A stretch of 64,000 bases of DNA, from assembly GCA_020747065.1 (NCBI GenBank), contig JAGMVK010000015.1, forward strand, positions 930,001-994,000, read 5' to 3'. The position numbers were made by a program, and so were the translations under genes. This document shows, one piece after another, positions 1-11,095 of the stretch; within the stretch, counting starts at the first letter, position 1, and the number at the start of each line of letters is the position of its first letter. The stretch is from Cadophora sp. MPI-SDFR-AT-0126 (Eukaryota > Ascomycota > Leotiomycetes > Helotiales > Ploettnerulaceae). The notes beneath the pieces were generated by a model that was given only the letters and a program-made list of their open reading frames with translations, was not told where the DNA came from and did not search any database.

Positions 1-572
1 ACTTCAACATACAGGCGGGCATGAGTCTACAAGAATTTTACAGGTCGTCGACTGATACGGGGCTTTCCTGGGCGTTACGGAAAGATCATTAGATTTTTTG
101 GATTTGGACTTTCACGATTAGTGACCCAGCGGGCTCTCGCTTAGATTCCCCACGCCATCAACCAATGCTATGGCCAAGGTTTCTATGTATATCACCGGCT
201 AATTCCATTACAAGTCGTATGGACTACTTAAGTCTTGTAATCATGAACCATGATGCTTTGCTCGCGCAAGCTTGAACTCTTTGCATGGTGCGGCCCGAGG
301 AAGATCACCCGGCTTCGAAGTGACTCGTGGAGCGAACCGTTCGAACAACGAAGCCCACTAGCTCGCTCCTTAGCCCACACTGAGCTTGTCTTGGTATTAA
401 AACATTCAAGCACCTGAGTCTTAAGACTTCATGTGTTCTCCAGTTCCACATTTACTGACACTTGAAATCTCAACATCATCAACTTCAACATTCCCGTCCG
501 TCACTCGTCTCGCCGAGTTCTTCCACCCTATCATTACGATCATCAGACACATTACCAGAACACTCTATCATC
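1..572. other. no gene seen; left edge and 5' flank
   Basis: Only short, uncomposed reading frames are present on either strand. The last 150 bases are C/T/A-rich, like a fungal 5' leader, and lead into the plus-strand gene whose first good ATG is at 573. Nothing else is recognised. Confidence 0.4.
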
Positions 573-1109
573 ATGGTCGCAGTACTGAATTCAACGGTCG
601 CATCCTCGATGTCATCATCATCTACACCTTCGGAGAAATGCTCGTCTCCAGTTCTCTCCGTCAAGTCGTTCTTCGCCTCACTCGGAATTTGCATCGCCGC
701 ATTTCTTCTCATCTACGCAATACTCTACCTCCTAGCATACATCGAAGACCGCCGCAAGCCAGTTAAAACACCTAGACAAGAATACAGCTCCAAATTTGCT
801 GGTGCAGTGATGGCAATGAAGCGCACAATCGTATTCGGAGAACGTCTACCAAGTGTCTTCATCGAGCTCAAAGGTCTTCCTAGACCAGGAAACGACACAA
901 GACCTATTGGACCGAAAGACCATTTCGCATACATGCTTCATTACATCGATGGTGTTGGCTTAGACGGGAGTTTTGACTTCAAGGCGTCGGGAGAGCAAGG
1001 GAAGTATTACCCTGAGCTGGTCGATGTCATTTTTGGGACAGATGTGTCTGATGATGGGAAATCGACATCACCAAACTCTGTCGTATGTTGCAGGCCAAGG
1101 GGGTTGTGA
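573..1109 (+). CDS. small single-pass membrane protein, unknown function
   Basis: This is a single-exon reading frame of 178 residues. The frame is open further upstream, but the first ATG is at 573, after a pyrimidine-rich leader. Residues 1-30 are Ser/Thr-rich. A strongly hydrophobic stretch at about residues 35-55 (SLGICIAAFLLIYAILYLLA) is followed by a basic turn (EDRRKPVK). I therefore infer a signal-anchor or single transmembrane helix with the rest on one side of the membrane. The tail has no motif I recognise and ends in a Cys-Cys pair (VVCCRPRGL). The C-terminus might be altered by an unseen intron near the end. No family is assigned; this is a hypothetical protein supported by open frame, composition and the clear helix. 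Confidence 0.5.
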   Translation: MVAVLNSTVASSMSSSSTPSEKCSSPVLSVKSFFASLGICIAAFLLIYAILYLLAYIEDRRKPVKTPRQEYSSKFAGAVMAMKRTIVFGERLPSVFIELKGLPRPGNDTRPIGPKDHFAYMLHYIDGVGLDGSFDFKASGEQGKYYPELVDVIFGTDVSDDGKSTSPNSVVCCRPRGL

Positions 1110-1634
1110 AGAAGCAATAGGCGATACATGATGGCACCCACTCGCCTTTCCATACATTGTCCAAGTCACACTTTGGCATGTGTACCAGCAGGTGGGTGCC
1201 AGCTTTTTCTTCAGCTAAATCTTGTATTTAATGATGGTTTAAAGACATTGGCATCCAGAGGAAAGTGGCAGACATTTTAATAGTACGCATTAGTCGATTC
1301 TATCGCTCATTATTTTTCCGGTGGGCAGAGCTGGCACTATTGGCCGGAGCGAGCAGGCAACGGGATGCCTTGATTCTGAGGACGCGGTGAGCCATTGACT
1401 ATTCACGTCCACAATCTCGTCTTCAACAAAATAAAAGTCCTTACACGAGCTCGAAATTTTCTTCAGAGATAGCTTCTCCGGAATGTCATTAGGGACTTTT
1501 GTTAGACTTGTAGCGGCAAAAGCGTAGACTAGAGACATCTAGGGTAACATCTACAATCCATTCTTTCCAGATTAGATATTGGATGCTGCTAATGGAAAGA
1601 GCGACATGTCATGTTTTGATATTGGTATATCGAG
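1110..1634. other. no gene seen
   Basis: The stretch lies downstream of the membrane-protein gene. It holds only short out-of-context frames and no recognisable motif, repeat or RNA gene. Confidence 0.3.
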
Positions 1635-2005
1635 ATGGAGCATTCTCATCTTCTTCTTCTCGTTTTCTATACGCAACCATGGGTAGCAACTGTAAGTATC
1701 CACATTTCTCTTCGGCACATCCCATGCACAAAACTCTTTTCTACAGACAAGCACAGTGAGCCGGCAAATGCTCCCTGAGGTCAGCAATTCTTGGAAACCG
1801 AGGCTACATTGATGCGGTTTGAAGCATACTCCTGGAGCTGGTCCGGAATTACACAGTGGTTTTGCAATCACGGAGCGACTACCCGCAGGTATCTTTCCTG
1901 ATTCGACCTCTGGTATATGAAGACAGCTGACTTCTGCCCAGATGCGCGTACCAGCTCGAAGATCCATTACCACAACTGCTATGCTCCTTTCGCGACCTAC
2001 CATGA
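1635..2005 (+). CDS. possible four-exon small secreted protein (tentative)
   Basis: No long open frame exists here, but four short exons can be joined in frame: 1635-1691, 1747-1779, 1857-1888 and 1942-2005. They give 61 residues ending at a TGA. The three introns are 53-77 nt; the first begins GTAAGT, and the third has CTGAC followed by CCCAG. The N-terminus (MEHSHLLLLVFYTQPWVAT) looks like a secretion signal and is followed by a short chain with three cysteines. Intron donors 2 and 3 are weak (GTCAGC, GTATCT). This may be chance, or part of a longer gene running into the next locus. I do not recognise the product. Confidence 0.2.
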
Positions 2006-2298
2006 GTACCGTCGGGAGAAATTCGACTTGGAACGCAGCACGTTGGCGCAAGTGTCGGCACTACTTCTGCGGCGAATTCGATGGCTCTGGACCACGGTCT
2101 TACAATTGAGACGATGTTGCCTCAGAATCTCCTGCGGAATGCCCCAGGTCACCTTGACTCCGGGAAAATCACGAGATCTGGGCATGACAGCTTGAGAGCT
2201 TCAAGTATACAGGCGATGAAATAGGAACACATGCGGATTCCGATTACATCCCATTACATGCCATACATTGCATTCACTCGTCACAATGGTTTCTGCTC

Positions 2299-3366
2299 AT
2301 GCTAATGATGCTTCTAACAGTGGCAAAATTCGCTCGAAAGTCCTCTGCAGAGGTAGATGAAGAAATGATGTAATTGACTTTAGTTTCCTCCTTGCCCTCG
2401 ACAGTCTTTGGTTGTCAAAATTTTCTTTTGGACTTCACGCATGAACTATGGCAAGCAAGCTAATGTGTATGTTAGTCGCCTTGAAAATGTAATGTTGTGG
2501 GGCCAAACCCAGCCGTTAGTCTTTCCATAACCTCTGTGCCCGTCGCTGTGGTATCCACGACGGCAAAGTCACACAATCGCCTACTGACTTTATTTCCCGT
2601 TGTAGTGACCAGGAAGAAGCCGAAGCCCTCGTCAAGTAGGTACCAGTCTCCCATTTGTAATCATGATGTACTGATAGCATTTCAGCCACGTCAGTATCGA
2701 TGAGAATCCTCCCCCGGGAGCTGGTTCTGCTTCCCTGTATGTATTCATTTTGGCTTCATCTCTGGTCCAATTTTGGAAGAGTCGCTGAGTACTTTGAAGT
2801 TCCAATTCGGTCAGCACGGTCTTGTCTCCTGGTGATCCCTCTGCGTAAGTTATTTCCTATTCAAAACCTCCAACTTTGGAACTTCATTCTGAATTCTATG
2901 AATCCCATGTTATCCTGCGAGCTTATGTCCTAATTCCATTCCCCGAGTACTTTGCTGCTTACTGACTTCTTTAAAGTAGATCATCTCTGCAGACTTTTGG
3001 CAAGAAGTAAGGATTGCTTCTGAGACTGTTTTACTTCGGACTAATTTGTGACACTAGAGTCAGACATTATTGTGCGAAGAAGTAAGGAAACAATCCCAGA
3101 CAATGGCATTTCCAAACCCACCTCACATGAATGTTTCGTCACCGGGCACATTTCATCCATTCCCAGCCACTACTCTTATCAACATCAAACCTCGAGACTT
3201 ATCACAACTTACTTTGTTCATCAGACACCAGAACCATGTAGCAGAGATGTGTTGGATTCACTAACGTATAAATAGTCACGTCAACTATATCATCATGGGG
3301 TTGATTATCTTTGGCGCCCTTTTCGGGAAATTCTATAAATACGACACGGAGGATAACTCGAAGTAG
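2299..3366 (+). CDS. candidate microexon-rich small protein gene, unknown function
   Basis: One in-frame model uses exons 2299-2352, 2405-2466, 2606-2635, 2686-2736, 2815-2844, 2977-3006, 3060-3215 and 3276-3366 (167 residues). Five exons are only 30-62 nt, and all junctions after the first are phase 2. Donors are near consensus (gtagat, gtatgt, gtaggt, gtatgt, gtaagt, gtaagg), and most introns have a CTGAC/CTGAT/CTAAC-like branch site shortly before the acceptor. The last intron (3216-3275) is the most convincing, with CACTAAC ten bases before TAG. The predicted start (MLMMLLTVAKFA) is hydrophobic, and the last exon encodes a hydrophobic segment (NYIIMGLIIFGALFGKF) plus a charged tail. An alternative frame through 2850-3006 that joins exon 3058-3215 in phase 0 cannot be excluded, so the N-terminal half is uncertain. 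No family is recognised. Confidence 0.38.
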
Positions 3367-3580
3367 TTTGTTAGTCTTGGGACATTGGGATGCGGTTTAG
3401 AGTCCTGGAGGAGTGATATCAATACCAAATCTTTAAATCGCAGCCCTTGAAGACGTGCTCAAACAATCCACAGAGCGAGTCCCTTTCTAAGCGAATCAAA
3501 ACAAAGGCACGGTAGAAATACCCAAAGACGTGTGGTATACACAGACACAACTCTTCTATCCTGTGTTCGGTTGACGCTAA

Positions 3581-5156
3581 CTACATCTTAATCGAGATAT
3601 TATACAAGTCCAATCCCACTGCAACACCCGTCACTGCCGCCGCATAAGCGACCAATATCCCCATGGCCTGCAAGTTCGTTACATGCAGCGTTGGGACTGT
3701 CAAGTTGACCAAGCCCGTCAACAAATTCGCCACGAGGAAGATCGCAAGCCCATTCCTATTAAACGCGTCCAACACCCGGCTCGTACTCGCTCTGTACACC
3801 TCATCCTCTTCTTTCTTACTTACGAATGTCTTATGCGCGTTGGGCAAGAACAAGGTCTCAACTAGACAGAATGCTGTGAGTTGCGCGGTATTGAATGCCG
3901 CAATCCAGAGGAAGTATGGGAGATTTGCAAGACGTCGTGATACGGCAAGGGAGAGGCCGTAGGAGTAGTTCGTACTGGCCCAGAAGAGGACGATCCAGCC
4001 TGTTGACCAGGCTGCCATCTTGAGGAGTAGTTTTTTCCTCTGCTCTCCACCTGTGGAGCCCTCGCCTCGTGGAAGGACTAGCAATCCTAACTCCTGCCCT
4101 GCGAGGAAGATGGCCAGGTAACCGAAGAAACTGAATATGCCCTCTCTGTTCTTGTCGAACAAGTTTGTTCTTGGAGCAGTGAGCACAAAGGCTTTCAGGT
4201 CTGTGAATTCCAACGCAGCTTGGTATGCGAGTCCGAGCGCTACTGCTAATGCAGCATAGCTAGGCACGTACTCAAAGGCACTCTGGAATAGCGCGACGAA
4301 CGGAGGCAGGAAGCCCATTGTGAAAAAGAAATTCCAATGTACCCCGTACTCGGTGACATGCTCCGCATAATCCAAACCCTTAACAGTATACAACCTCCCA
4401 AGTCCAAGCACAATCAGCGGCAACGAATGTCTCAGCGACTGCGCCAATCTGGTTCCTAGAGGTGCCAGCTTCTTCCCAGCTAACTGTGCCTTCAATATAG
4501 GCCTTGCGGCCACAATGCCCGCAGAGAAGACGAATGATCCAACACCAACATCCATCAACGAAGTCCCCCAATTCTCCACCTTCGCAAACCGTCTAGGGAA
4601 TATCCGGAAATCCACAGCCAATATCGCAATACATGTAATGACAATCATGGCACCTCTGTACGTGGTTACAAATGCCTTTTTAGGCAGCTGATTCGGCGTC
4701 TCCTTGGCTTGCTTCTCTGCAGTGGGAGGCAGCTTGGCTTTCTTCGGCAGCGGAGGTCGTGGGAGGAAATATATGAGGGGCACAGGACCGAGTAGCAAGG
4801 CATTTAGGAGTAAAGGATTTGAGGCGTAAAGAGTGATGGCGAGCAGAATCGCAGATACGTTGAGGAGGAAGTCGACTGCGAATGCAAGAGGGGAATATGG
4901 TTTGAAGAAGGATTGGCGGGCCTGAAGAGTGGACCAGAGGATTACTGCAGCCTTTTTTCATGTCAATACTGTCTAGAATTCGAGTTGAAGTACACCGGCG
5001 GCTGTACCGAGTCATGAGAAGAAGGCAGACACTTACCGGCGCAACGGCAGTAACATAATTGATCTCTGAAATTTCCCCACCGGTGAGATTCGAGACAAAA
5101 TCCTCCTTCAGAGCTTTGTAGCTCGCGGCTATTGCTTGTTCTGCTGCTCGAGACAT
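3581..5156 (-). CDS. GWT1: GPI-anchored wall transfer protein 1 (PIG-W/Gwt1 inositol acyltransferase)
   Basis: Gwt1 is the ER multi-pass membrane enzyme that acylates the inositol of GlcN-PI during GPI-anchor synthesis. It is needed to make cell-wall mannoproteins. Two exons, 5156-5037 and 4951-3581, are joined across an 85-nt intron with a GTAAGT donor and AAG acceptor, giving 496 residues, the usual family length. The N-terminus contains the family signature [21 protein letters not shown]. Further on, [34 protein letters not shown] is the conserved core of PIG-W/Gwt1. About a dozen hydrophobic segments follow, ending with NVxxLQAMGI-like and [10 protein letters not shown]. The start ATG at 5156 gives the expected short head before the signature. 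The identification is firm; nothing in it looks broken. Confidence 0.96.
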
Positions 5157-7223
5157 CTTGCGGTACAACAACCAATAAGAGAGAGTCTTCCAGGAACGAT
5201 GTCCTGCTTTTGTAAAGAGCAACAAGTGTGAAGATGAAGATGCCAGACATCGCGAAAGTCGCGAGGCGGAGCGGAGGTAATTCCGCTCCGAGGCCACCAA
5301 ACTCGTGACTTCGTGTTTAGAAAGGTTCCAACTTTGTTGGCTTGAAGCTTCGACACCATGACTCGTGAATATCTTCGTTTTCGGCTTTGCGGCTCTCCCT
5401 CTCATAATTACATGTGTTCTCAAATCACTTGGATGTCTCTTCAATCGTCTCTCAAATTCTGAGGTTTCAAGAGTTTCGATTTCTCTCCTGTCTTTTGCCC
5501 TTTCGCATATCTTGTCTTGCATCGCGTCCTTGTCATCCTCGTCGACGAACACTGTCTGTGGTACTTCCGGCTGCAGCACATATCAAATATACAATGTCGT
5601 GTTACTCAGCGTTGTTATCTTCGTGGCACTCCATCAATGATAGGCCTCATATGTTCCTGTTGCGTACTGTACTTTTGGGCTAGGCCCTGGAGTTGAACTA
5701 TCCCTGGCTCTCACTACCATTCCCATCTGCGCTGATGACTGCCAATATTGCTTTTAGGGGTTTCATTCATTGCTGTTGGAGCTGAAATATCGTCATCGGT
5801 AGATGCTATCGAAGTATCTTTAGGTTATTGGAAGTCTCCATACTTGCAGGGCCGTATATCCGAACTTTGTCCTACACACCATACCGTTGTGGCACATGAT
5901 AGCTCGACCTGTTTTATCATCTCCCGGAAACCTCATCCATTCTGCCGATGTCCTGAATCTCTTGGCGTTTGAGTTCAAGTCGTTCCGGAGGGACTTGCCG
6001 TTCCACTCCTCATGTGTTAGACTACTTTCACCCGAGACCAGGCATTTATATGAAGGGACGTTATCTCCCCATAAGTCTCCAGATGGTCAAGCTGTCCGAC
6101 ACGAAGAGTATGGAAGTGACGAGGTGTGTGAAGCTAATATCATGTTGTGGTAGCGCGGGCGAGGTCTTGACACCATCTCCATCAGCTCCATCGATCATTG
6201 AATTGTCTCGCACATGTCAATCACGATCTCACTATGGCAGCATGAAGCCGATACCCTTACTCTCCACAACGAAATCGTCGATCAACCAGTGTTGCTGCGC
6301 GCCAACAAGGCTCAGCATAGGGGTCCGGGGGTTACAGCGGTCACATGATACCGTACGACTGCTGCGGATTGGACGAACCGAAGCTCATAACTGTCATCAC
6401 TAGGTAACATCCTGTCTAAAACCGTGGAACATGCGTGTCATAACTTTCAACCGGGTTTTTACCCTTTTTCTCGACTTGCGGCTACCCTCTAAGGAGTTGA
6501 GGAATGTTCTTTGAGGACTGACTAACACGTTTCAGAAAATGAGATCGGCCGCGGGTGGCTTGCATCAGCCTCCCGCGAACATTGATTACAGACGTGATGG
6601 CCTCTTGTATACCGTTGCCACGGGACTGACGTATCGATTGCTCAAAGCAAATTATTGACGGTCACATTCCGTGGGAAGCCACTGGTCTCCTTCCCGCAGG
6701 CCGATGGAACTCTTGGGAAAGGGGTCCTTATCACCACCACATCGTGAGTCAAAGACGCAAGACTAGGTCGACTTCAAGTAATTGTTGCGAAATATTTCGA
6801 ACATGAGAAACAATCACTCCTCCAAGGCTGCAAACGGTCTTTGACTGCTTCACAACCTCGGCTTCTGTAAGGCATGGCCCAAACATCCAGAATTTTCTTT
6901 GTCCTGAAGGTACAGGACTCACAGCCAGCCACGCGTCGGAATGTATCGTCTCAAAGAACTTTCGTATGCTGTATCACTCAATTACCCGGTCGTTACGGGT
7001 TGGCTCATGTCCATCCTAAAAGCAATCAACTTTTTATCCGAGTTCAAGGATTGCCTATCGTGTTTCCAAAATCCCGCAAACTGGCAACCGATAACAAGGG
7101 CATATCGGAGGAGTAAGTCGTCCAGTTGAGAAAAATATCTAGGATTTCGGCCTTTCTCATTTTCAAAGATCGGAATCCTCACTTTCATCTTCAGCGGTCT
7201 TGCGATCCAAAGGGCTGAAGACC
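5157..7223. other. long gap with coding-like fragments but no resolvable gene
   Basis: Between GWT1 and the BTB-like gene several plus-strand stretches look partly coding. One is a frame of about 88 codons around 5890-6150. A very good intron end (GACTGACTAAC...TTTCAG) lies at 6519-6535, and a frame at 6600-6744 ends at a GTGAGT donor. I could not join them into one convincing protein, and no family is recognised. They may be exons of a missed spliced gene or a decayed one. Confidence 0.35.
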
Positions 7224-8396
7224 ATGAGCGCCCTTTCAGCATTCGATAGACGACATCACAGCGACCTGCACCCGATCAAAACCCGTCCCGACAGTCCGTA
7301 CGCACCACGGAGACAGTCAAGGCAGGGCTCTATTACTTCTGCGAAATCCACGACGCCTCTACCGAGCCCAAGTATCGTGGCAGCGCGTGCCTACCACCTC
7401 GAATCTACTACACCAGACGATGCACAGCAGAGGCGTAAAAGCTTGATTGAAGATCAGGAGCTTCCACGAAGACATTCTCTATTGTCTACACCCAGAACAT
7501 TGACAGTGCAATTGGAAAGCTTCAAATTATCCGCAGGACGTGATGGCTTGCAACCTGTGCCAGAAACAGAGGAAGCTATGACGAAGGTCAAGGTCGAGGG
7601 CCCCTTAAATGTGTCTATGAAGGATATTGACGAGTCTGATGAAATTCCGCCCCCACGACGGAAACCAAATATGTTGTGTGGGACACCACAGGATGTTCTT
7701 CGTCAGGTCCCATTTCAGTACGCTCACAACCGCCTCAAAGATTGGGGTTACGCCTATTTGGGAAATTCAGCAACAGCAGATGCTTTTGTAAATGCCGTCA
7801 GCCTTCGTCGACCCAGTATGGCTGCTGGGACGGGCAATGAGGCTGGGACCAAGTTGAACATGCGGTTAACCACAATCCGAGCAAGAGTCATGCCACTTGG
7901 GAAGGATCGGAAGCCGTTCTTGATACAGAGACAATTCGATATTGAAGAGCTCAGAAGAAGCATCCCCAAAGTCCCAAGTCAACCAGGAGAAAGCGAGAGC
8001 CCTCGCGTTCTCAGAAGGTCTACCAGAACTCGACGGTCATCGACCCAAGCCACTATAGGCGCTCACGAAGACAGCAACCGCACAAAGAAAAAGCATAGAT
8101 CTCCATCTCCTGGCAAAGGGGCCCTACCCATTCGTGAGTCTCCAAACCCACACCGCTTCTTCTCCACTGACATCTGCTTTGCTCCAGATATAGAATATGC
8201 ACTTCATTATCTACCGGTGCTTGGAGCTTTGATGCTGTCGGGACACGTCAGAAAGGGAGACTCCATTGATCTCCCAATTCCACATCCTGAAGCATGGCGG
8301 GACGTTCTCACTTACATTTACACCGGTCGAGGAAGCCATGAAAGCCTCACAACAGCCGTGAAAGAGAACATACTCTTCTTAGCCGGCCACGCCTAA
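7224..8396 (+). CDS. BTB/POZ-like domain protein, possibly Clp1-like
   Basis: This is a single-exon gene of 390 residues from the ATG at 7224 (context gACCATGAG). The first 300 residues are basic, Ser/Pro/Arg-rich and probably disordered, with clusters such as RRSTRTRRSS. The C-terminal part (about residues 310-390) reads like the fungal BTB-type fold: a hydrophobic strand (LHYLPVLGALMLSGHVRKGD), then IDLPIPHPEAWRDVLTYIYTGRG, then a helix ending NILFLAGHA. This resembles fungal clampless1 (Clp1)-like and related BTB-containing proteins, developmental regulators in some fungi; that assignment is tentative. A conserved middle patch (RQVPFQYAHNRLKDWGYAYLGN, about residues 164-185) supports a real gene. 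An untranslated or short upstream exon may exist, since an acceptor-like TCTTCAG lies at about 7188-7194. Confidence 0.72.
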   Translation: MSALSAFDRRHHSDLHPIKTRPDSPYAPRRQSRQGSITSAKSTTPLPSPSIVAARAYHLESTTPDDAQQRRKSLIEDQELPRRHSLLSTPRTLTVQLESFKLSAGRDGLQPVPETEEAMTKVKVEGPLNVSMKDIDESDEIPPPRRKPNMLCGTPQDVLRQVPFQYAHNRLKDWGYAYLGNSATADAFVNAVSLRRPSMAAGTGNEAGTKLNMRLTTIRARVMPLGKDRKPFLIQRQFDIEELRRSIPKVPSQPGESESPRVLRRSTRTRRSSTQATIGAHEDSNRTKKKHRSPSPGKGALPIRESPNPHRFFSTDICFAPDIEYALHYLPVLGALMLSGHVRKGDSIDLPIPHPEAWRDVLTYIYTGRGSHESLTTAVKENILFLAGHA

Positions 8397-11043
8397 CAAG
8401 AGCTTGTCACGGCAGTGGGGGTTTCATTCCTGCATGAGCACGAGCGCATACTTCTGTTTCTTTTGCTTCCGTGCTTCTCCATAACGGGCCGTCTACTATT
8501 GTAGATGTGCATTTTCGGAACCCCGCATAACATCGCTCGCATCAAGCATGTCACACCTGCATGCCGAAGCCGGACTCGCAACACCACACATTACCGTTGA
8601 ACGAGTATCCACGGTAGATCAACGTTTCCCAACTTCGTGCCAACCCCTCTGGTTCCCCGACTCCAGCAAGCATGGGTCACGATTCGAACCATCCGTTTCG
8701 GTACCTCTGCATCAATGGTAGTGGATGGCGGATCCAGCGGGGCGTGGGAAGTTTTTGATCCGAACGGGATATTGGCCAACTGAGGGCCTTTCTTTCTGGC
8801 TTTTCGTCTTCCATCCACCTCCTCTGCACGGTTTTGCTGTACATCTTATCTATTTACATGATTTTGATGGTTGCATCATGCTTGCTTGGAAAGACAATGT
8901 TTCCTTGAAATGATAACGACCGCTGCACGTCTCTGTACCGCCCGCTTGTCCTTGCAATGTTTTCCCAAGAATGATCAAATATATGAGCTCTATCTGAACA
9001 AATTTTTTTCTCACGGCCGATTCAGTTCATTGGTCGTACAGTGTAGCACTAGATCTAGACAAATCTACGATGGCATCTCACAACATCCTGCCACATCTGT
9101 CGTGACTCCCTCACTTCCCAGCATCCATCCTCTCGGAGCACCTTATCTCATCAGATCTCGTCTCCAAAAACGCTCTGAAAACGATGTTCCTTCATGATGC
9201 TGCCACGCTCGCTCAATTCCATTATGAACAGTCCCCAGAATCTTGCGATACGACGATACAGAATTATGGTACAGGTTCGCCACAAATAACGAGCATGAAC
9301 CTCATGATCATCGACCTCTCCAACCTTCGCATGCACAACATACATACCTACAGTCCCCTACATCTTGGCATACATCCAACCCTGGCTGCGAGAATTCGAT
9401 ATCGACAAGGAAAGGTAAGTCTAACCATATCGCCCTAGACTATTGACGGTAGACATACCTGCAAGGATACCGAGCGCCACCATTTTTGTAACGGGGAAAC
9501 TCAGCGAATATCTACAATGGACTTCTCCATCTCAACACTCACCATCATCCACGAAGCTTCACTTGGAAATACCTCCGTCAATATCTGTCCTCTGTAGATG
9601 ACACCGCATGTTAACGCCACTCTGCTCGAATGTTACCGAAAGGCGCGGACTTATTACCCCATTTATCATAACCTGCTCCGTAAATCAATGTCTAGTCAGC
9701 CTCTTCGCTTGCAGGACCCCTCCACGTCTCGCCGCGACCGCGCATCGAAATCAAGTCACCCAGTGACAGATTTTCATTGATTTGCTTTTTGCGCAGGAAC
9801 CACCAGAGAACCACCGGCTCAGATGTCCGAGAGAGGCGTTTGGCGTTCCTTCAATAGCAACTGACATGGATGGTAGCCATGGGTGTGTGGGTGAAGAATC
9901 GGGCCTGGCTCGAGTGAGCTTGATGTACATGATGGCTTCAAAGTCAATTAATCAATCATATTTTTCTCTTCACTGAAGCAGCACTCTACATAGGAGAATA
10001 TGTGTGCGAAAATCTCTGCGCTGCAAGTCTTGAGACTTTCGTGCTTAATGCTGTTGTATTTTGCCCAGTTCGCGGTCTCAGAATATCAGCTCGTTAAATT
10101 CTCCAAGATCATGCACTTGGTACAGTTCCGACCGAATAGCTAATTCTATTCTTCGATATGCTCATTATCATTGTGCCATCATTACACTTTCACGATGTCT
10201 TCGGTGACGGCATTTCCGTACAGGGGCTCACCCACCTACCCCGCAGTTCGACTTTCAATTCCTTGAAAACGCCGCTGCACGCGATGAAGAAAAACAAACG
10301 CATGGGCCAAAAGTGCAAGCCGAAACTCAAAAATCTCAAGCCCTGTTCCCAGTATGTCAGATATACTTTCTGTCTGCGGCAATTCTTCGATCGAGGCACT
10401 CGACACGAGGAACACGATTTGCAACTTGAAAGCCTTCTCACATGCAAACCCCATCCGATCCCCAGTTTTCATTTTCGAGCTCGAAGCTTCTGTCTCTTGC
10501 TTATCTTCCCTCCATCAAGTCGACACTACAGTAAGCCATTTCAACAGCTAGCAAACCCAATCTTGCTTGCATTAGGAACTAGAGCCGCTAATACCTGAAC
10601 TACAGAAGCCGTTTTCGTTGTCTTACATTAGGTGTTTAGAAGACTCGGTACTAAGACTAAAGCCGTCAGGCAAAACAAGATCAAGACTTCAAGACGAAGA
10701 TTCGATCTAGCTGTGGACTATTTTAACTTAGTTGACTTAAAAGGCGGTCGTCACTGGCATGTCATGTCATGAAGCTAGCTAATCCAGTGAACCTTGCCTT
10801 TCAAGCCGAACTTTCTTCGGCACAGACCTGACCTTTCGCACGTCCTGCCGCCCGTCGCTCTCTTTTAATTTCAAACTCTGTCTCGACAACCGTCAACTTA
10901 CTGCCTTCAACACTCTCTTACTCGCGACCCTCCGGTTCCCCGAAGACAAATTTCGATCGATCCCTCCACCAATTAAAGGTGGATTTCAGTCCTAGAATGC
11001 TCTTCTTTTCCCTATCCCCTCTCCTCTCCACCTCTAACCCACC

Positions 11044-11095
11044 ACTCCATCAATCCATCTATCTATCCATCCATCCATGAACCCTCCATCCAGCC
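11044..11095. repeat. ATCC/ATCT microsatellite tract
   Basis: A run of CATC, TATC and CATCC units is seen directly in the sequence. It is a simple-sequence tract in a pyrimidine-rich block with no gene around it. Confidence 0.75.

Noticed and set aside
1780..1825. Frame reading LRSAILGNRGYIDAV, superficially like a nucleotide-binding start
   Set aside because: It is broken by a stop after 15 codons and falls inside a plausible intron; no further Rossmann features follow.
8678..8693. GGTTCGAATC (minus strand), like a tRNA B box
   Set aside because: The flanking bases do not form a T-arm stem and no A box or acceptor stem is at the right distance.
10158..10598. 146-codon plus-strand frame
   Set aside because: It does not begin at an ATG, has no recognisable domain and lies in repeat-rich DNA.
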